Shown piece by piece: positions 1 through 12,395 of a DNA stretch of 64,000 bases (position 1 is the first letter of the stretch; every line of letters begins with the position of its first letter). The notes below the pieces were generated by a model. That model was given only the letters and a program-made list of their open reading frames with translations. It had not been told where the DNA came from and made no database searches. A program made the position numbers and the translations under genes. The DNA comes from Sipunculus nudus (Eukaryota; Annelida; Sipuncula; Golfingiida; Sipunculidae), in assembly GCA_026874595.1 (NCBI GenBank), contig CM049314.1:18160729-18224728 (forward strand), written 5' to 3'.

Positions 1-266
1 GTGCATAGGCCCGTGTTAACTGTCAGACCTAGCTGGGAGAGATGTACTCTGAGCAGATGTGAAGGAATTCGAGGAGCATATGGTGTGCAACTGTCAAGGT
101 CTTCATAATATCATAAAACCTGTCACATCGTATGATGGGGAAAAACTGTAACAGTAATAGCAACAGGTTATGACCAAACTCCGATTGGTCCCACCAACAG
201 TCTCAACCAAAAAGGCACTACCAAGTAAGTCAAACAATTATCCGATGTTAATGCGTGTATGCGTGT

Positions 267-270
<4 letters not shown>

Positions 271-317
<47 letters not shown>
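271..317. repeat. (GA)n microsatellite
   Basis: About 23 uninterrupted GA units. Confidence 0.95.
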
Positions 318-320
<3 letters not shown>

Positions 321-703
321 AGATGGAGCATTGAAAAAGTAAACTTAAAGAAAGAGTATAATGTGGGAGCATTCGATAAAATGGATTTAAAGCTGCGGCG
401 GATCAAGCGGGGGATACATTTTATCTATGTCTTTTCGAATTATTTCGTAATTCATTTTCATTTTCATACTTTTTATTCCCTTTTGATAAAAAATATTAAA
501 TGATCCACAGTTTTTTACTTTCCAATTCATTAGTTGAGGATATTAATGAACAGCTTTTTTATTTACTCCAAATTAAGATAGCAATCCAAATATTTCTATA
601 ACGTACGAAGGCGTCCATCCGTTATTAGACTGCTGGGTCATAATACCGAGGTTGGTCATGACACCCCCTCCCATACTCCTCCCTCATGTACCTATATTTA
701 CCT

Positions 704-704
<1 letters not shown>

Positions 705-755
<51 letters not shown>

Positions 756-764
756 TATATATAT
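705..764. repeat. (AAT)n followed by (AT)n
   Basis: About 16 AAT/ATA units pass directly into a short AT run. Such (AAT)n tails often mark the end of an old retroposon, but no element body is recognisable beside it. Confidence 0.9.
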
Positions 765-2489
765 TTAATTTACAAAACAAAATTTTAAGAACTTCGGTTT
801 ATACCCCATCAACCACCAACCCAATTTTAGCGCCCCCTGTTCTTGAATTTCTGGATCCGCCACTAAAACGATAGATTAAAGGAGAAATATGAACATTGTT
901 CATTCAGGATTGCTAAAATTGGTGATTTATTCGGACAAAGCCTAATCAACGCCTGCAGGTGATTGCTTAATTTAATATTTTTTTACCGTAAATCAGTAAT
1001 GATATATATATATAAATCAAAGAGCGCGTATATTTATGCCTGCATGGAATTCACGTCTCCAGCCTTTTATATCACCGTATCACAACAAGTCTGTACAGCA
1101 ACAGTAATTAATCCAGATATACCAAATAGCGCGAGTGTAGAACCATTGTGTTGTGTACACTGAGTTAATCTTGGTGACATTGGCGACCTCGCCTACGGGT
1201 ACCTAGATAACGTAGGTACACAAGTCACTCCTCTCTGTACCTTCCTATCACATTCTCTTCAGCGAGCATGATCATATACATCTTTCCCATACCGAAGAAT
1301 CTGAATTTTTATCGAGGGTTTAATTTTTTTAGATCCCTTAGGTGATAAACGTAGTCTTCTTCAGCGCTTTATTATCCAACAAAATATTTTTTAATTTGAT
1401 TTCATAATCCAACAAAATATTTTTAACCAAAAATCACGTCAAGTTCCTCAATCGCTTTGGAATAATTACAGAAATATAGAGGTTATTTAGGCATCGATTA
1501 TGACAAATGTACCTCAGATATTCTAATTTTTCGACTTAATGTTTAAAATCCGGAAACAAATAGTCCGAAATGCAATATCCGATCCGCCACTTTTCTTTTT
1601 AAAGAATAACCCATCTGTCCATCAAATTAAATCAAAATTGTAATTATATTACTGTTTTAAAATTAAAACAAAACCATACTGGGATAAATGAAATCACACA
1701 TACATACATACATATATTATATATTTATATCAGTTGTGAGCATATTTCCGGTGAATACAGATTAACCCTTCTAGGCTTCGTGTGCGAACGTATAGTGTGA
1801 AGCACTGGTGGCACAAAGTGAGCTACCCTCTAACAGGCTTATCAAATATGAAAATCTCATAACAGGAAAAGAGCTTACATAATGTATTCCACAGAGTAAC
1901 TGACTTTGTGTTCAGCTTTTCCGTGAGACCAGCACGCGTGTCCTCAGCGAGACCAATTCTGGCCGAACGTGTGAACATAATACCCTAATTTTTATTGAAT
2001 TAATTGTCCAAGGGTGCGCCAGTTCAGTTCTGTATAGTGATGTGTGCAAGCTTACGGGAGCGGTCTGTTAATATATAATCTGAACCAATGGCCCAACGGA
2101 TATGAAGATTAAGAAAGCCATTTGTAACGGCTAATCCGGAAACAGTACTTGCGAGTTGCGAATCAAACCAATCTATACTTATATAGTCAACTATAGAAAT
2201 TTGGACTCAGAGAGCGCAGACCTCCGCCAAGGCAGCCTCTTACCCTCATATGGCTTGTCAGAAATGCAGTGGCTGAGCACTAGAGAGATTAACAGCTCGA
2301 TAATGAGTGTGGTTCATGGGTCCCCGTGACTCATATTTGTCGTCAAAAGCGACGGCAGCACGGGAAAAGGGAATGGTGAACGCTAGTCCGTCCGTCTGTC
2401 TCTCAATCTGTCGGGTCCGAAATTGTGTCAGCACAATGACTACTTGATATACAGTCACCATACTCACATCACTGATGCGCCGCATTAAG

Positions 2490-2800
2490 AGGTATAGGTT
2501 AAGTCCGAATATGGATGACCTTTATTCATTTTCATCAAGGTCACAGAAGCCACCTTGCTAAATTAGGGTAGTCCAATAAATCGACAGAAGATTCAGAATC
2601 AGTCGCAACACTTGGACCATTGATGCACCACGTGCAAGTCTAGGTAAAGCTTGAATATGCATGACCCTGCGGCAGTTTTCAAAGTAACACAAGCCGGGCA
2701 ATATTGCTAAAACGATTTCAGCAATATGTCAAGTTAAAAGATGGATGGCCTTAGCTCAGTTTTCAATCATCTAGCTCATGGTCACTTTGCTAAAGTGATG
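2490..2800 (+). repeat. Three diverged copies of a short repeat
   Basis: A pattern recurs three times: a purine-rich start, then TATGGATGACC or a close variant, then a TTTTCA block, then a TTGCTAAA or near-TTGCTAAA end (ends near 2560, 2706 and 2793). Spacing is uneven (about 145 and 85 bases) and identity is low. This is a visual call. Confidence 0.35.
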
Positions 2801-4546
2801 ATAGCGCAATAACTTATTTTGGTACATCCACCATACTCACATATTGTACGTGGTTACGCCTTAAATACAATATCTGACGAAAAGTATATTACTACCCTGT
2901 CCCAGGAGTTCCAGTTAACATCGTGGATCGCATCACCAACAAGTCATCATGACAGTACAATGGATAAAATGTCAACATCTTGTTGTTGTACAAGTGGCAA
3001 TGTCTTCCCATCGCCATTCACAGAACTTAGAACACGAACATAAAATTCCTTCGGAAAACTCTCCGTTAGTACATCCTTCTACTCTACTTATACACAAAGC
3101 TAATTCTCCCTGGGGTTACTGTTTGATAATGATATTACACTCATTGTTCCTTTTAAGAAGTGTCTCTTGAATATCCCAAGGTATTCACCTTCCCAAGCTA
3201 CTTCAGTTAAAGGCGGGGGACAAACCAAATCCACACAACAATATTTGTACTTGTTCTAACAGAATACATCAAGCATTTTTTATTTGTATAGGCTTTGTAC
3301 ATTTTATACCAGAATTGCCCTCAAACACACAAAAAGACGCAATCATGCAGAATCATCAAACACCCCTACCCTGCACTAAGAAAGGGAACACAAATAATAA
3401 CTTCCCGACCGAACTTTCCAATCCTGATTCCACCAATATGGTAGAACATTTTTGAATATACACAATCAATCGTTGAATACGTCCAGAATAACCTACCATG
3501 AGTATTAACTATTAACTATCACATGAACAGTTAGTATAAAAGCACAAAGAGACAGGATGTATGCATCACCAGGTCTGGAATATTACCGGAATCTTGACCA
3601 AAACGTTTGTACAGGGGCGTAAGAACAGCAGTTACATATACATATATGAATACATATGTGAATTACATATACATAAATGCATGTCATGTTTCACTAATTC
3701 GATGGTTGCATCACAGGTCAGCTCTGCCTGCCAGAGCAATGGCGGTTTCATTTAGGTGGCACCTGCATGAGCTAATGCAATGGTGAATAATCCTGTTATA
3801 ACATATTCTAGTGCTCTCGAATATTGCTTTATTTAATGAATTTTCATTGAGTCCGTATTATTTCATCATAATATGTCAATATTGTCGAAAATGAGTTGCT
3901 AACATACAAACCTACCGCAACTATGCAATGACATCAGAAAAAATAATACCTCCGACAGGTGTACCAATTCTTCAAAAAAACTATTAAATCAGTTTCAGGA
4001 ATATACCGCAGCCATTCCAGTGCGATTAAACTGTTAAAGAAAGATTATTGGTTGGGCAACCCAAGCAATTGTTCAAGCTTTCTTCTGATAAGCTGTAATA
4101 ATAAATACGTGAAGACACAGGGATATCAGAAGATAAGATGTCATGTGACACGTCGCCAAACCGCGCTGTTCAGGGTAACTGTATCTGTCTCTGTTATCTT
4201 GTTTATACCGTTGTACTGTATGATATGATTTAATGGCAGGTTGATAGAAAACCTATCACTGTCACGTAGAAATATCTATAATAGTGTTCTATACCAACAT
4301 TTTTCCCAACGGCACATACTCGCTTAAAAACGAAGCAAAAGCTTAATAAATAAGCAAAAGGTGGTCGTTGAGTATACTGCTTGAAATTTTGCTAAATATT
4401 TAGTAAATAAATCAGCAAACGAACAATATCAGGAAGAGACTGTCAATGTCAAAGCGTAATTCACATACGCCTGCTTTTGGGACCACAAATTTACGAATTT
4501 AAAACATTATGTTCATTATAATAATTATACATAATGCATATAATAC

Positions 4547-4548
<2 letters not shown>

Positions 4549-4608
<60 letters not shown>
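4549..4608. repeat. Compound (CA)n(TA)n microsatellite
   Basis: About 14 CA units pass directly into about 15 TA units. Confidence 0.95.
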
Positions 4609-4614
<6 letters not shown>

Positions 4615-5330
4615 ATTATACCGCCAATTACATGCAGCCATTCTTTTTCATATAGTACTTCCAAACATAAAAAAAAAACAGCAGGAGTGGCCCTTTTAAC
4701 GTGGTGGTCGTTTCAGACATTGACAAGTCTGCCTGAAAACACATGACCGAGTCCAAAATAGTGGTCGTAACAGCCCAGCGGTTGTTCTACATGGGTTGAC
4801 GTTAGGACTGGTATCCCTGTGTATGTATACATGTATATCTGAGAAACATTCAAGAACAGAGCAAACATAATTCAGCTACCCACGCTCCACACATTAAGCG
4901 TGTCCTGGTCGTTGACCTGGCAGACGAGCTAAGGTCGGTAAGCTTGTCACTGTAAGGTTTTAACCGCCAGCTTGAGAGGTATTTCAATTTATTTCTTATC
5001 TTATTGATTAAGTGTATAAATTCGTGCCTCAGAATATTTATGCATCGCTGTAATACCTGACATTAGCATTGAGAGGTATTTTATATCACTCCAAACAAAC
5101 TTTGATTGATTTGAGATAAGAAAACGCGGTCCAGGAAATTTATTGCATTGCTGTGTGTGAGCAGAATTTACCCATGAATGTTTATCGATGTGATAATCTA
5201 TCAAATACCAAAGGATCTCCTGCTGTTTGGTTCTATCCCTTGTGCCTGCCTGACTTTGCCATGTACCACTAGAGTGTGTAAGAACCGTTGCGACATAGGT
5301 CCTACTACCTTTCACGACATAACAACCATT

Positions 5331-6304
5331 ACGACATAACCTTTAGCTCAAATGCTTACCCGTGTAAATATACATTTAACGATGAAGGGCACGTCTCAAA
5401 AGTTATAACATGTTTTTTCAAGGTTAAGGCTACTATGGTTATACTGACATAAATATCAGTGTCATTTATTTAGCTGCAATGCAGACAAACGTTATTTGTA
5501 AACCTTCCCAGCATAAATATCTTGCCAAACGGGAGTTATATTTCAACAGAACTATTTGTCACCAAAACAATCCAGATAGGCCATATTGCGTATGCTTTTT
5601 GCGTTTCTAATTAGCACCTGTTATCGGAACAAACCTCTAGTACCTGTACAACAAGAATATTCTATATTAAAGGGAAACCATTTGAAAAAAATACATTCTC
5701 TATTTTCATTTATTATACATTGGTTTCGCTTTGTATACTCTGTGTCCTGCTTTCATTATTTTATCATGGGAATTAATACCCTGGTGTAGCTGATATCTCA
5801 AACGTACGTTATCAATATTCACCGGCAGTCCAGTCGTATACTTTCTACACAGCATCTACGTAAAATTTGTGGAATATAAACTCTTGATACTTAAGTAATC
5901 TTGAACGGGAGGAATAATTTTCAAAGTTTAAAGATATTTCAACGTCTGAATGTTTGACGAATGTCTTCCTATATATATTGCTTATGCATGCATGTATGTA
6001 CAGGTAGTCTGATGAAAGATATTGACGCCTTTGTTAATCATACACTAATTTCTCTGATTCCTAAAAGAAACAGATATTTTACCTGTATTCAATAAATATA
6101 CATATACATAAAAAGTAAGACTGACTGACTAACTGAAAGTGAAGTCGGCGCTCGAGCCAGTCACAGGTCTCCGGGAAGCTGGCCCGCAATGGCTCCCTCA
6201 GCAACGACAAAGTTTGAAAGATTGAGTAGGTATACAGTTAAATATTTAAGGCGAAAATAAAAGATACTGAGAGAGTTAAAAATCGTAGTGAGAGAGGTGG
6301 AGGT
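5331..6304 (+). repeat. Left copy of about 1-kb direct repeat flanking the LINE
   Basis: It aligns end to end with 10221-11245 at roughly 99 percent identity by eye. The differences are about ten substitutions, one base in a T run, a CAT difference at the left edge, and a block of about 47 bases after CCAAACGGGAG that is present only in the right copy. It ends at GTGGAGGT, exactly where the LINE 3' tail begins. It contains no credible gene; a 67-codon open frame inside is duplicated only because the DNA is. Confidence 0.9.
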
Positions 6305-6597
6305 TGTTGTTATTCTTTATTTCCTCCATTCATATTTGAAGATTTTACATGAAAAGAATATTACATAGAACAATAAAATGAAATACAACAATGTGAACAA
6401 ACATATTTGAACATGCAGATATCACCAATACATCAAAGTAAAACGAACACAGTATGACAAATACATTCCCGTAGTACATAAGGACTTTGCTCAGGTACGA
6501 AAACAAAGTAAGCAAGAACATGAAAGGTTTAACTCAGAAAAGAAAGAATATTTCTTCTGTCTTGTTGTTTCTGTAACCTGAATAGCTATTTCCAAAC
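6305..6597 (-). other. LINE 3' UTR and tail
   Basis: Non-coding between the ORF2 stop and the element end. Minus-strand AATAAA lies about a dozen bases from the terminus and is followed by an AAC-type tail rather than a pure poly(A). Confidence 0.6.
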
Positions 6598-7155
6598 TCA
6601 AGGACCAAGTCTTAAAAGTTTAATGGTTTTGTCATCAATTAACTGTAAAATGAAACATTTATTTTCATCAACATAACACGCAAATCTATATAGTAGTATG
6701 TACCGTAATTCAATTGACCACTGACATAGGGCAGTGAAGTCTTTTCCAAGTAAAACTTCAAGAAAAGTTTCGTCAGGTAAATTGTGTAATAGAGCAGAGA
6801 CATGGACACTCAGCGAATTACAGATAAAATCCCACAACCTGTCCCTGCTCCCCTTTGACCTGTCACAATATAGTAATATATGTGCCACTGGATGTCTATA
6901 AAATAAACCACAGTTGTGACACAGAGATTCTTCGTTTGTTTGTAATTCCATATACACAGCTACAATTTGCGCAAGAAAGTGAAACTTAGACAAAGACTCG
7001 GGTATTTCTCGAGCTGCAAACCAAATAATAGAAGGCTGAAAACAGCTTGAATGAAAACTTCTAAATTTAACAAAATCTGCGTTTTGTGCAGTTCGCATAT
7101 CATATTCGTTTGCTTCGTAACCTACGATTGCCTCTTGAACCTTTATTTTCCACAT
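6598..7155 (-). pseudogene. LINE ORF2 C-terminal region with Cys-His cluster
   Basis: A 185-codon open piece at the 3' end of ORF2. It contains CHNCGLFYRHPVAHILLYC, a Cys-x2-Cys...His...Cys arrangement typical of the zinc-knuckle-like region after the RT in many LINEs, where it may help bind the element RNA. It lies in a different frame from the RT piece upstream, so it is not translated with it in this copy. Confidence 0.7.
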
Positions 7156-7385
7156 CTTTACTGTGGTTTCACATTTTCTGAGAAGGGCATTTCTGCATCT
7201 AGATCATATTTGGCGATGAGCGCCATTAAGTCTTTAACAATTCCAGATTTACATAAAACGGGAAACATACGTAATAGCATATCTTTGTAACAGAACAATT
7301 TCTTGGAAACAGAATTACATGAATTAGAAATAAACCTGCCAAGATAGAAGAGTTTATTTCTCGATATGAATGCCTCAAATCGAGG

Positions 7386-7580
7386 TTAGCTTAACATTGC
7401 CAAAACTATATCAGAACGAGTTCTCTGACCAAACGTTTGTGCGATTTTAGCACAGAATCTTTGCATTCTCTCTAAAATCAAAAAGTCCGATTTTGTCATA
7501 GAATTCCACAATTCTGAACCATACAGAGCTTTCGGAATAACGATGGCCTTGTAAAGACTAATGGCTGTAAGTGGATTCAA
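7386..7580 (-). pseudogene. LINE ORF2 fragment after the RT
   Basis: A 64-codon fragment between the RT and the C-terminal Cys-His piece. It reads like the post-RT connection of LINE ORF2 (PKALYGSELWNSM, close to the common ALYGxE-W motif). It is in the same frame as the RT but separated from it by an interrupted stretch. Confidence 0.65.
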
Positions 7581-7655
7581 TCCCCTTGGTCTAACACCAG
7601 CCCCAGCTAAGGAAAGAAATGAACCCTTTCCCCTTCTCGATGCCTCCGCTTTGTG

Positions 7656-8990
7656 CTAATGGTGTGAGCGATTCCCGTGCACAAGTACCCCAAGATGAGA
7701 ATGACACCTTTTCTCCTGTATTGGTGTCCTGTCGAGAAACCATTGTCTACTTTTTGCATTTTTACCGAAAGTTTGTTCATTTTCACCAAAAACCATGATA
7801 ACGGTTTTCTTTGGATTAAAACAGATTCTCCAGCGTTTGCTATACTCCGAGCAAATATTGATCATATATTGTAAACCACTGGGTTTGGGAGACAGGAGAC
7901 ATATGTCATCCGCTTGAGTTGGATTCCCAGTGTAGATAGGCCCAACATGGGCTCCTTTGTCAGAGCTTCTGAGTTCGAGAAGGAGATCATTTATGAAAAG
8001 CATGTATAAAAATGGAGAGAGAACCCCTCCTTGTCTCACAGATTGTTTTACGTCAAACCATCTACTTAGATGACCCATGTATAACACAGCACTCTGCATA
8101 TTAGAGTAAGCATTTAACAAAAGATTCCATAACCGCCCAGCTATACCAAATTTATATAGCTTCGTGAATAGACCTTCATGCCAAACAACATCAAAGGCAG
8201 ACCGACTGTCCAAAAAACACGAGTACAGTTTAGAAGAACCATCAACATAATGATGAACAGTTTCTTGTAAGGTTAATCTTGCATCAATCGAACACTGGCC
8301 TTTTTGGTAAGCAAATTGTAATGGGTCTGGGAAATTAATTCCTTGTATATTACTATATGTATCAATTCTTGTCAAAACAATTCTCTCGAAAAGTTTGTAG
8401 ACACAGGACAGAAGAGTTATGCCCCTGTAATTTTGTGGAGAGGATTTGTTCCCTCGTCCGTGCTTAGGTATCGTGACTACAATGTCCTTCTTCATTTTAT
8501 CGGGTAATTTTTCATGGATTAAAAATAAGTTAAACAATTTACATAAATGGAGCGCCAACGTTTTACCACCATGTTTAATATGTTCATTTGTAACTTTGTC
8601 AAAGCCACTGGCCTTGCCGGTTTTTAAAGTTCTAATAGCAGTTTCAATTTCAGTCATCATAACCGGTTTGTCAAATGTGTGGTTATAATGATTTCCCGAC
8701 TTTTGTGAAATATTGTAAAATTCCTCATTTATTCTCTTTTCATGACTAGCACAACAGTATGTCGATTTAGCAGGGCAATATATATTCTCAAAATAATCAG
8801 CCCACCCATCAGCCACAAGTCGTGGGTCACTTACCACCTGTCCTTCATTAAAGATAACTTCTGTGGAAACATAATGCTTTAATGTTCTTTTGAATTTAAT
8901 GTTTTTCCAAAATTTATTTATATCAATCTCTGCATTTTCGTCGACTTGTTCAAAGAATTCACGCTCCTCATTTGCAACCCTTTGTCTCAT
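7656..8990 (-). pseudogene. LINE ORF2 reverse transcriptase domain
   Basis: A 444-codon open stretch carrying the RT core: NYRGITLLSCVYKLFERI (motifs 1-2), CFLDSRSAFDVVWHEGL (motif A, catalytic Asp), VRQGGVLSPFLYMLFINDLL (motif B) and TQADDICLLS (motif C, the ADD catalytic pair). Family function is target-primed reverse transcription of the element RNA. The catalytic residues survive, but the frame is severed from the endonuclease upstream and the C-terminal region downstream. Confidence 0.9.
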
Positions 8991-9070
8991 TTTTCGACGG
9001 AAATCCCTTTCTGCGGTTTTAATTCACGGTACAATGCATTTCAGGGATCTCTCGGATGACCATCGGCTAA

Positions 9071-9283
9071 CTAACTAGCCCTTTTCTTTCTCATTTCGTC
9101 ATGTAATGGTTTAAGGTGTTGTTTCCACTTGGGTTTTAAATAATTAACAAATTTCTTAAGCGGTATCGCTCTTGTGGCGACATCTATCATTGCACCAGTA
9201 ATGTTTTTGTAGTGACTGACAACCTCATTGAAGCTGCTACCCTGTAATGCCGGTATTGACAAAGAATCTAATATTTCCTTCAA
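9071..9283 (-). pseudogene. LINE ORF2 linker between endonuclease and RT
   Basis: A 70-codon piece in the endonuclease frame, separated from it by a TGA stop near 9329. It reads as the basic linker normally found between the EN and RT domains (KPKWKQHLKPLHDEMRKKR). Confidence 0.6.
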
Positions 9284-9328
9284 CCGATGTGTATAAACAT
9301 TAGCTATCTGGGATTCTGAAAGTTTTTT

Positions 9329-10138
9329 TCAGCTTGATCTCTGCTGGTCGTAATCCCCTGACCATTTAAGCTCGCTGATTCTACAGTCGCTCGTCATCAT
9401 TAGAGGTAAGTGATCGGACACGTTATCCTCCATGTCACTCAAGATAACACCTCGCTTAATAAGATGAAAATCGTCACTTGGGACCAACATATGGTCTATC
9501 AATGATCGGTTTTCCTCAGAATCATAAGGATCAAAAGAATACCCAACCCCCTCGTCATAAAATTCATGCATGACTGATCTCAACGAACATTCATTCATAA
9601 ACTGGCGCAACTCACGGACACGATGTCCTTTTGTGTTATCACGTGATGAAAGTGAACAATTGAAATCGCCAACAAAGATTACCGATCCCATTGTATTGTA
9701 CTGGTGATACAAGTCATAAAGAATTGCTAAATTTTCCTGAAAATCAACACTCGGGTCTTTACTACAGGGTAAGTAAACATTGAATATATAGGTGCAGGAA
9801 CCTGTTAGTGATTTAACGCAAAGTCCAATTATCCTATCTCCCATATCTGGATGAGAGATAAGATTAACTGAACCTCCCAAAGCCTTCCGATACAAAAACG
9901 CAACTCCCCCCTTCCCCCGTCAATAAGGATTGAAAGGGTCTAATACACTGCTAGAAACAGCAAATGACGCATAAGATGGATGAATACTTTCCAGAAAACA
10001 TTGGTTATCCTCAAATAACCAATGTTCCGATATACCAAGAATATCAATATCAAGTCCTTCAACAAGATTGCTGACAAAAGCTGCACTAGGCATAATGCCT
10101 CTAGCATCAAAACATGCAATATTAAGTGACATATTCAT
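9329..10138 (-). pseudogene. LINE ORF2 endonuclease domain, one stop inside
   Basis: An exonuclease-endonuclease-phosphatase fold begins at the ATG at 10138. Visible motifs are LDIDILGISEHWL (Glu motif), VIFVGDFNCSLSSRD (GDFN), SLIDHMLV, and VSDHLPLMM (the catalytic SDH). One in-frame TGA near 9917 splits it, and reading resumes in the same frame with RGKGGVAFLYRK. Family role is to nick the target DNA for target-primed reverse transcription. The start follows a possible ORF1 stop by only a few bases. Confidence 0.85.
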
Positions 10139-10144
10139 ATTACT

Positions 10145-10220
10145 TTAATGACTTGACCTGTGCTTCCTCAAAGAGGAGGCAGTAAATATTCTTGTTTTAC
10201 CAAGTTTCCTAGCATTCATA
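10145..10220 (-). pseudogene. Possible C-terminal remnant of LINE ORF1
   Basis: A basic peptide frame (ARKLGKTRIFTASSLRKHR and on) runs to a TAA at 10145-10147, six bases before the ORF2 ATG. The element stops at 10220, so only about 25 codons of a putative ORF1 remain. It is short and basic, so the call rests on position. Confidence 0.35.
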
Positions 10221-11245
10221 ACGACATCATAACCTTTAGCTCAAATGCTTACCCGTGTAAATATACATTTAACGAAGAAGGGCACGTCTCAAAAGTTATT
10301 ACATGTTTTTTTCAAGGTTAAGGCTACTATGGTTATACTGACATAAATATCAGTGTCATTTATTTAGCAGCAATGCAGACAAACGTTATTTGTAAACCTT
10401 CCCAGCATAAATATCTTGCCAAACGGGAGCAGTCTTGCTAAACAACAATAGTAAACCAATCGTTATTAATATATCTTTATATTTCAACAGAACTATTTGT
10501 CACCAAAACAATCCAGATAGGCCATATTGCGTATGCTTTTTGCGTTTCTAATTAGCACCTGTTATCGGAACATACCTCTAGTACCTGTACAACAAGAATA
10601 TTCTATATTAAAGGGAAACCATTTGAAAAAAATACATTCTCTATTTTCATTTATTATACATTGGTTTCGCTTTGTATACTCTGTGTCCTGCTTTCATTAT
10701 TTTATCATAGGAATTAATACCCTGGTGTAGCTGATATCTCAAACGTACGTTATCAATATTCACCGGCAGTCCAGTCGTATACTTTCTACACAGCATCTAC
10801 GTAAAATTTGTGGAATATAAACTCTTGATACTTAAGTAATCTTGAACGGGAGGAATAATTTTCAAAGTTTAAAGATATTTCAACGTCTGAATGTTTGACG
10901 AATGTCTTCCTATATATATTGCTTATGCATGCATGTATGTACAGGTAGTCTGATGAAAGATATTGACGCCTTTGTTAATCATACACTAATTTCTCTGATT
11001 CCTAAAAGAAACAGATATTTTACCTGTATTCAATAAATATACATATACATAAAAAGTAAAACTGACTGACTAACTGAAAGTGAAGTCGGCGCTCGAGCCA
11101 GTCACAGGTCTCCGGGAAGCCGGCCCGCAATGGCTCCCTCAGCAACGACAAAGTTTGAAAGATTGAGTAGGTATACAGTTAAATATTTAAGGCGAAAATA
11201 AAAGATACCGAGAGAGTTAAAAATCGTAGTGAGAGAGGTGGAGGT
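10221..11245 (+). repeat. Right copy of about 1-kb direct repeat flanking the LINE
   Basis: Partner of 5331-6304. It begins at ACGACAT, where the LINE 5' end stops, and runs to GTGGAGGT. It then continues without a break into AGCCGGAGAACCC, so this copy carries the original right-hand continuation of the target. Confidence 0.9.
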
Positions 11246-11345
11246 AGCCGGAGAACCCGGAGAGAACCACCGGGCCACTACAACCCACTCTCATGGCAGC
11301 ACCTGGGATCGTACCCGGGTCGCCAGCGGAGAAGGCCCCTCATAC
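11246..11345 (-). mobile_element. SINE-like fragment at the LINE target site
   Basis: On the minus strand a box-B-like GGGTACGATCCC (11304-11315) is followed by TTCTCCGGGTTCTCCGGC and CTACCTCCACC, which continues into the end of the duplicated repeat. Stacked TCTCCGG/CCTCC motifs after a tRNA-like head occur in invertebrate SINEs. The box A side is not convincing. Confidence 0.4.
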
Positions 11346-12353
11346 AAAGTACGGGTAATTTACATAATTAAGCAATGCATCCTGTAACAGTTAAGCAATA
11401 CAGGAAGCACCAAATGACTCCTCCCCCAGACCGTCGTTCTGGCATATCTAAATGTACTTAACCAGGGCTTCCTTACTTTGAGTACGCATTTTTACCCAAA
11501 ACATGCAAGAATGTAGTGAGTAAGGCAAGCAGGTCCGGGAATTAATAGTATTAATAACTAAAGGTGGGGCCTATTGATGCTTGTTATATCGCCCATCCGG
11601 TGAAAACACTGCCAAGCTCCTGTGGTAAACAGCTCTATTATATCTAGGTTCACACGATACTGATGCAGAGTGCCCAGATCACGCGAATACACAACGCCTG
11701 CTGAATATATGTCACTTAAAAACTCAAATATTTGGATTCACGCCAGGTCCGTAAATAGACGCATGTGCGGGACTGTTTGTGTGCATGTCTGAACACGAGG
11801 GCCTTGTGAGCACGGAGCATTCTGCCGACTGTGTTCACGTGTATGGGTGAATGTGGCTGTGTGTGCATGTAACAGTGAGTGTCGTTTTTAAAACTGGTCT
11901 CAAATTTAATGATTCTTAGGATAAAAATGCGGTTTATTATTCAGAGTTCATTTGCATATAGGCAGTCTGTCCTATACAATTTTACAAAATACATAGATGA
12001 CTAGTTTGTACAACGTACCTGTATAACAATGATTTCAGTGTGGATCATAAAAGGCAGAATAAACACAATCACAAGTATCACATTTGTCCCGGTATAGTGT
12101 GAGAAATAACATACCTGCGCAGCACCTGTGACAGAACTGAAATCACCAGCACAACCAAACTGGGGCGGTGGATTTGTTTACCTGTAGCCCCTCCCCAGTT
12201 GCCATACAGCAGTGAATTAACTAGTAACGTGCAGGCTGCAACGAAGTTCATCAAATCAAATAGATTAGACTACGGATAGATAAAGCAGTAATATATAGTA
12301 TTATATTTCAGGTTCATGCAGTGATTCACGAAACTGTTGCCAAGCTAAGCAAG

Positions 12354-12355
<2 letters not shown>

Positions 12356-12387
<32 letters not shown>
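12356..12387. repeat. (TA)n microsatellite
   Basis: About 16 uninterrupted units, with degraded ATATAT satellites just downstream to about 12410. Confidence 0.95.

Positions 12388-12395
<8 letters not shown>

Larger units (their letters stand above)
1..5330. other. Gene-free flank with simple repeats
   Basis: I see no coding exon here. Open frames are short, overlap on opposite strands, and include low-complexity translations of the microsatellites. The stretch holds a (GA)n tract, an (AAT)n tract, a compound (CA)n(TA)n tract and a set of three diverged short repeats near 2.5-2.8 kb, listed separately. Confidence 0.5.
6305..10220 (-). mobile_element. 5'-truncated non-LTR retrotransposon (LINE)
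   Basis: Read on the minus strand, the element runs from the tail of a possible ORF1, through an apurinic-type endonuclease and a reverse transcriptase, to a C-terminal Cys-His region. A 3' UTR follows with AATAAA and a short tail reading GAATAACAACAA at 6305. ORF2 is broken by in-frame stops near 9917 and 9327 and by frame changes around 9070, 7650 and 7380, so the copy is dead. The clade is uncertain: the VRQGGVLSP and QADD motifs and the C-terminal Cys-x2-Cys...His...Cys cluster are seen in several EN-bearing LINE clades. Its ends coincide with the ends of a duplicated 1-kb segment on both sides. Confidence 0.88.

Noticed and set aside
5586-5789. 67-codon frame repeated at 10527-10730
   Set aside because: It is repeated because the whole 1-kb segment is duplicated; there is no family similarity or coding pattern.
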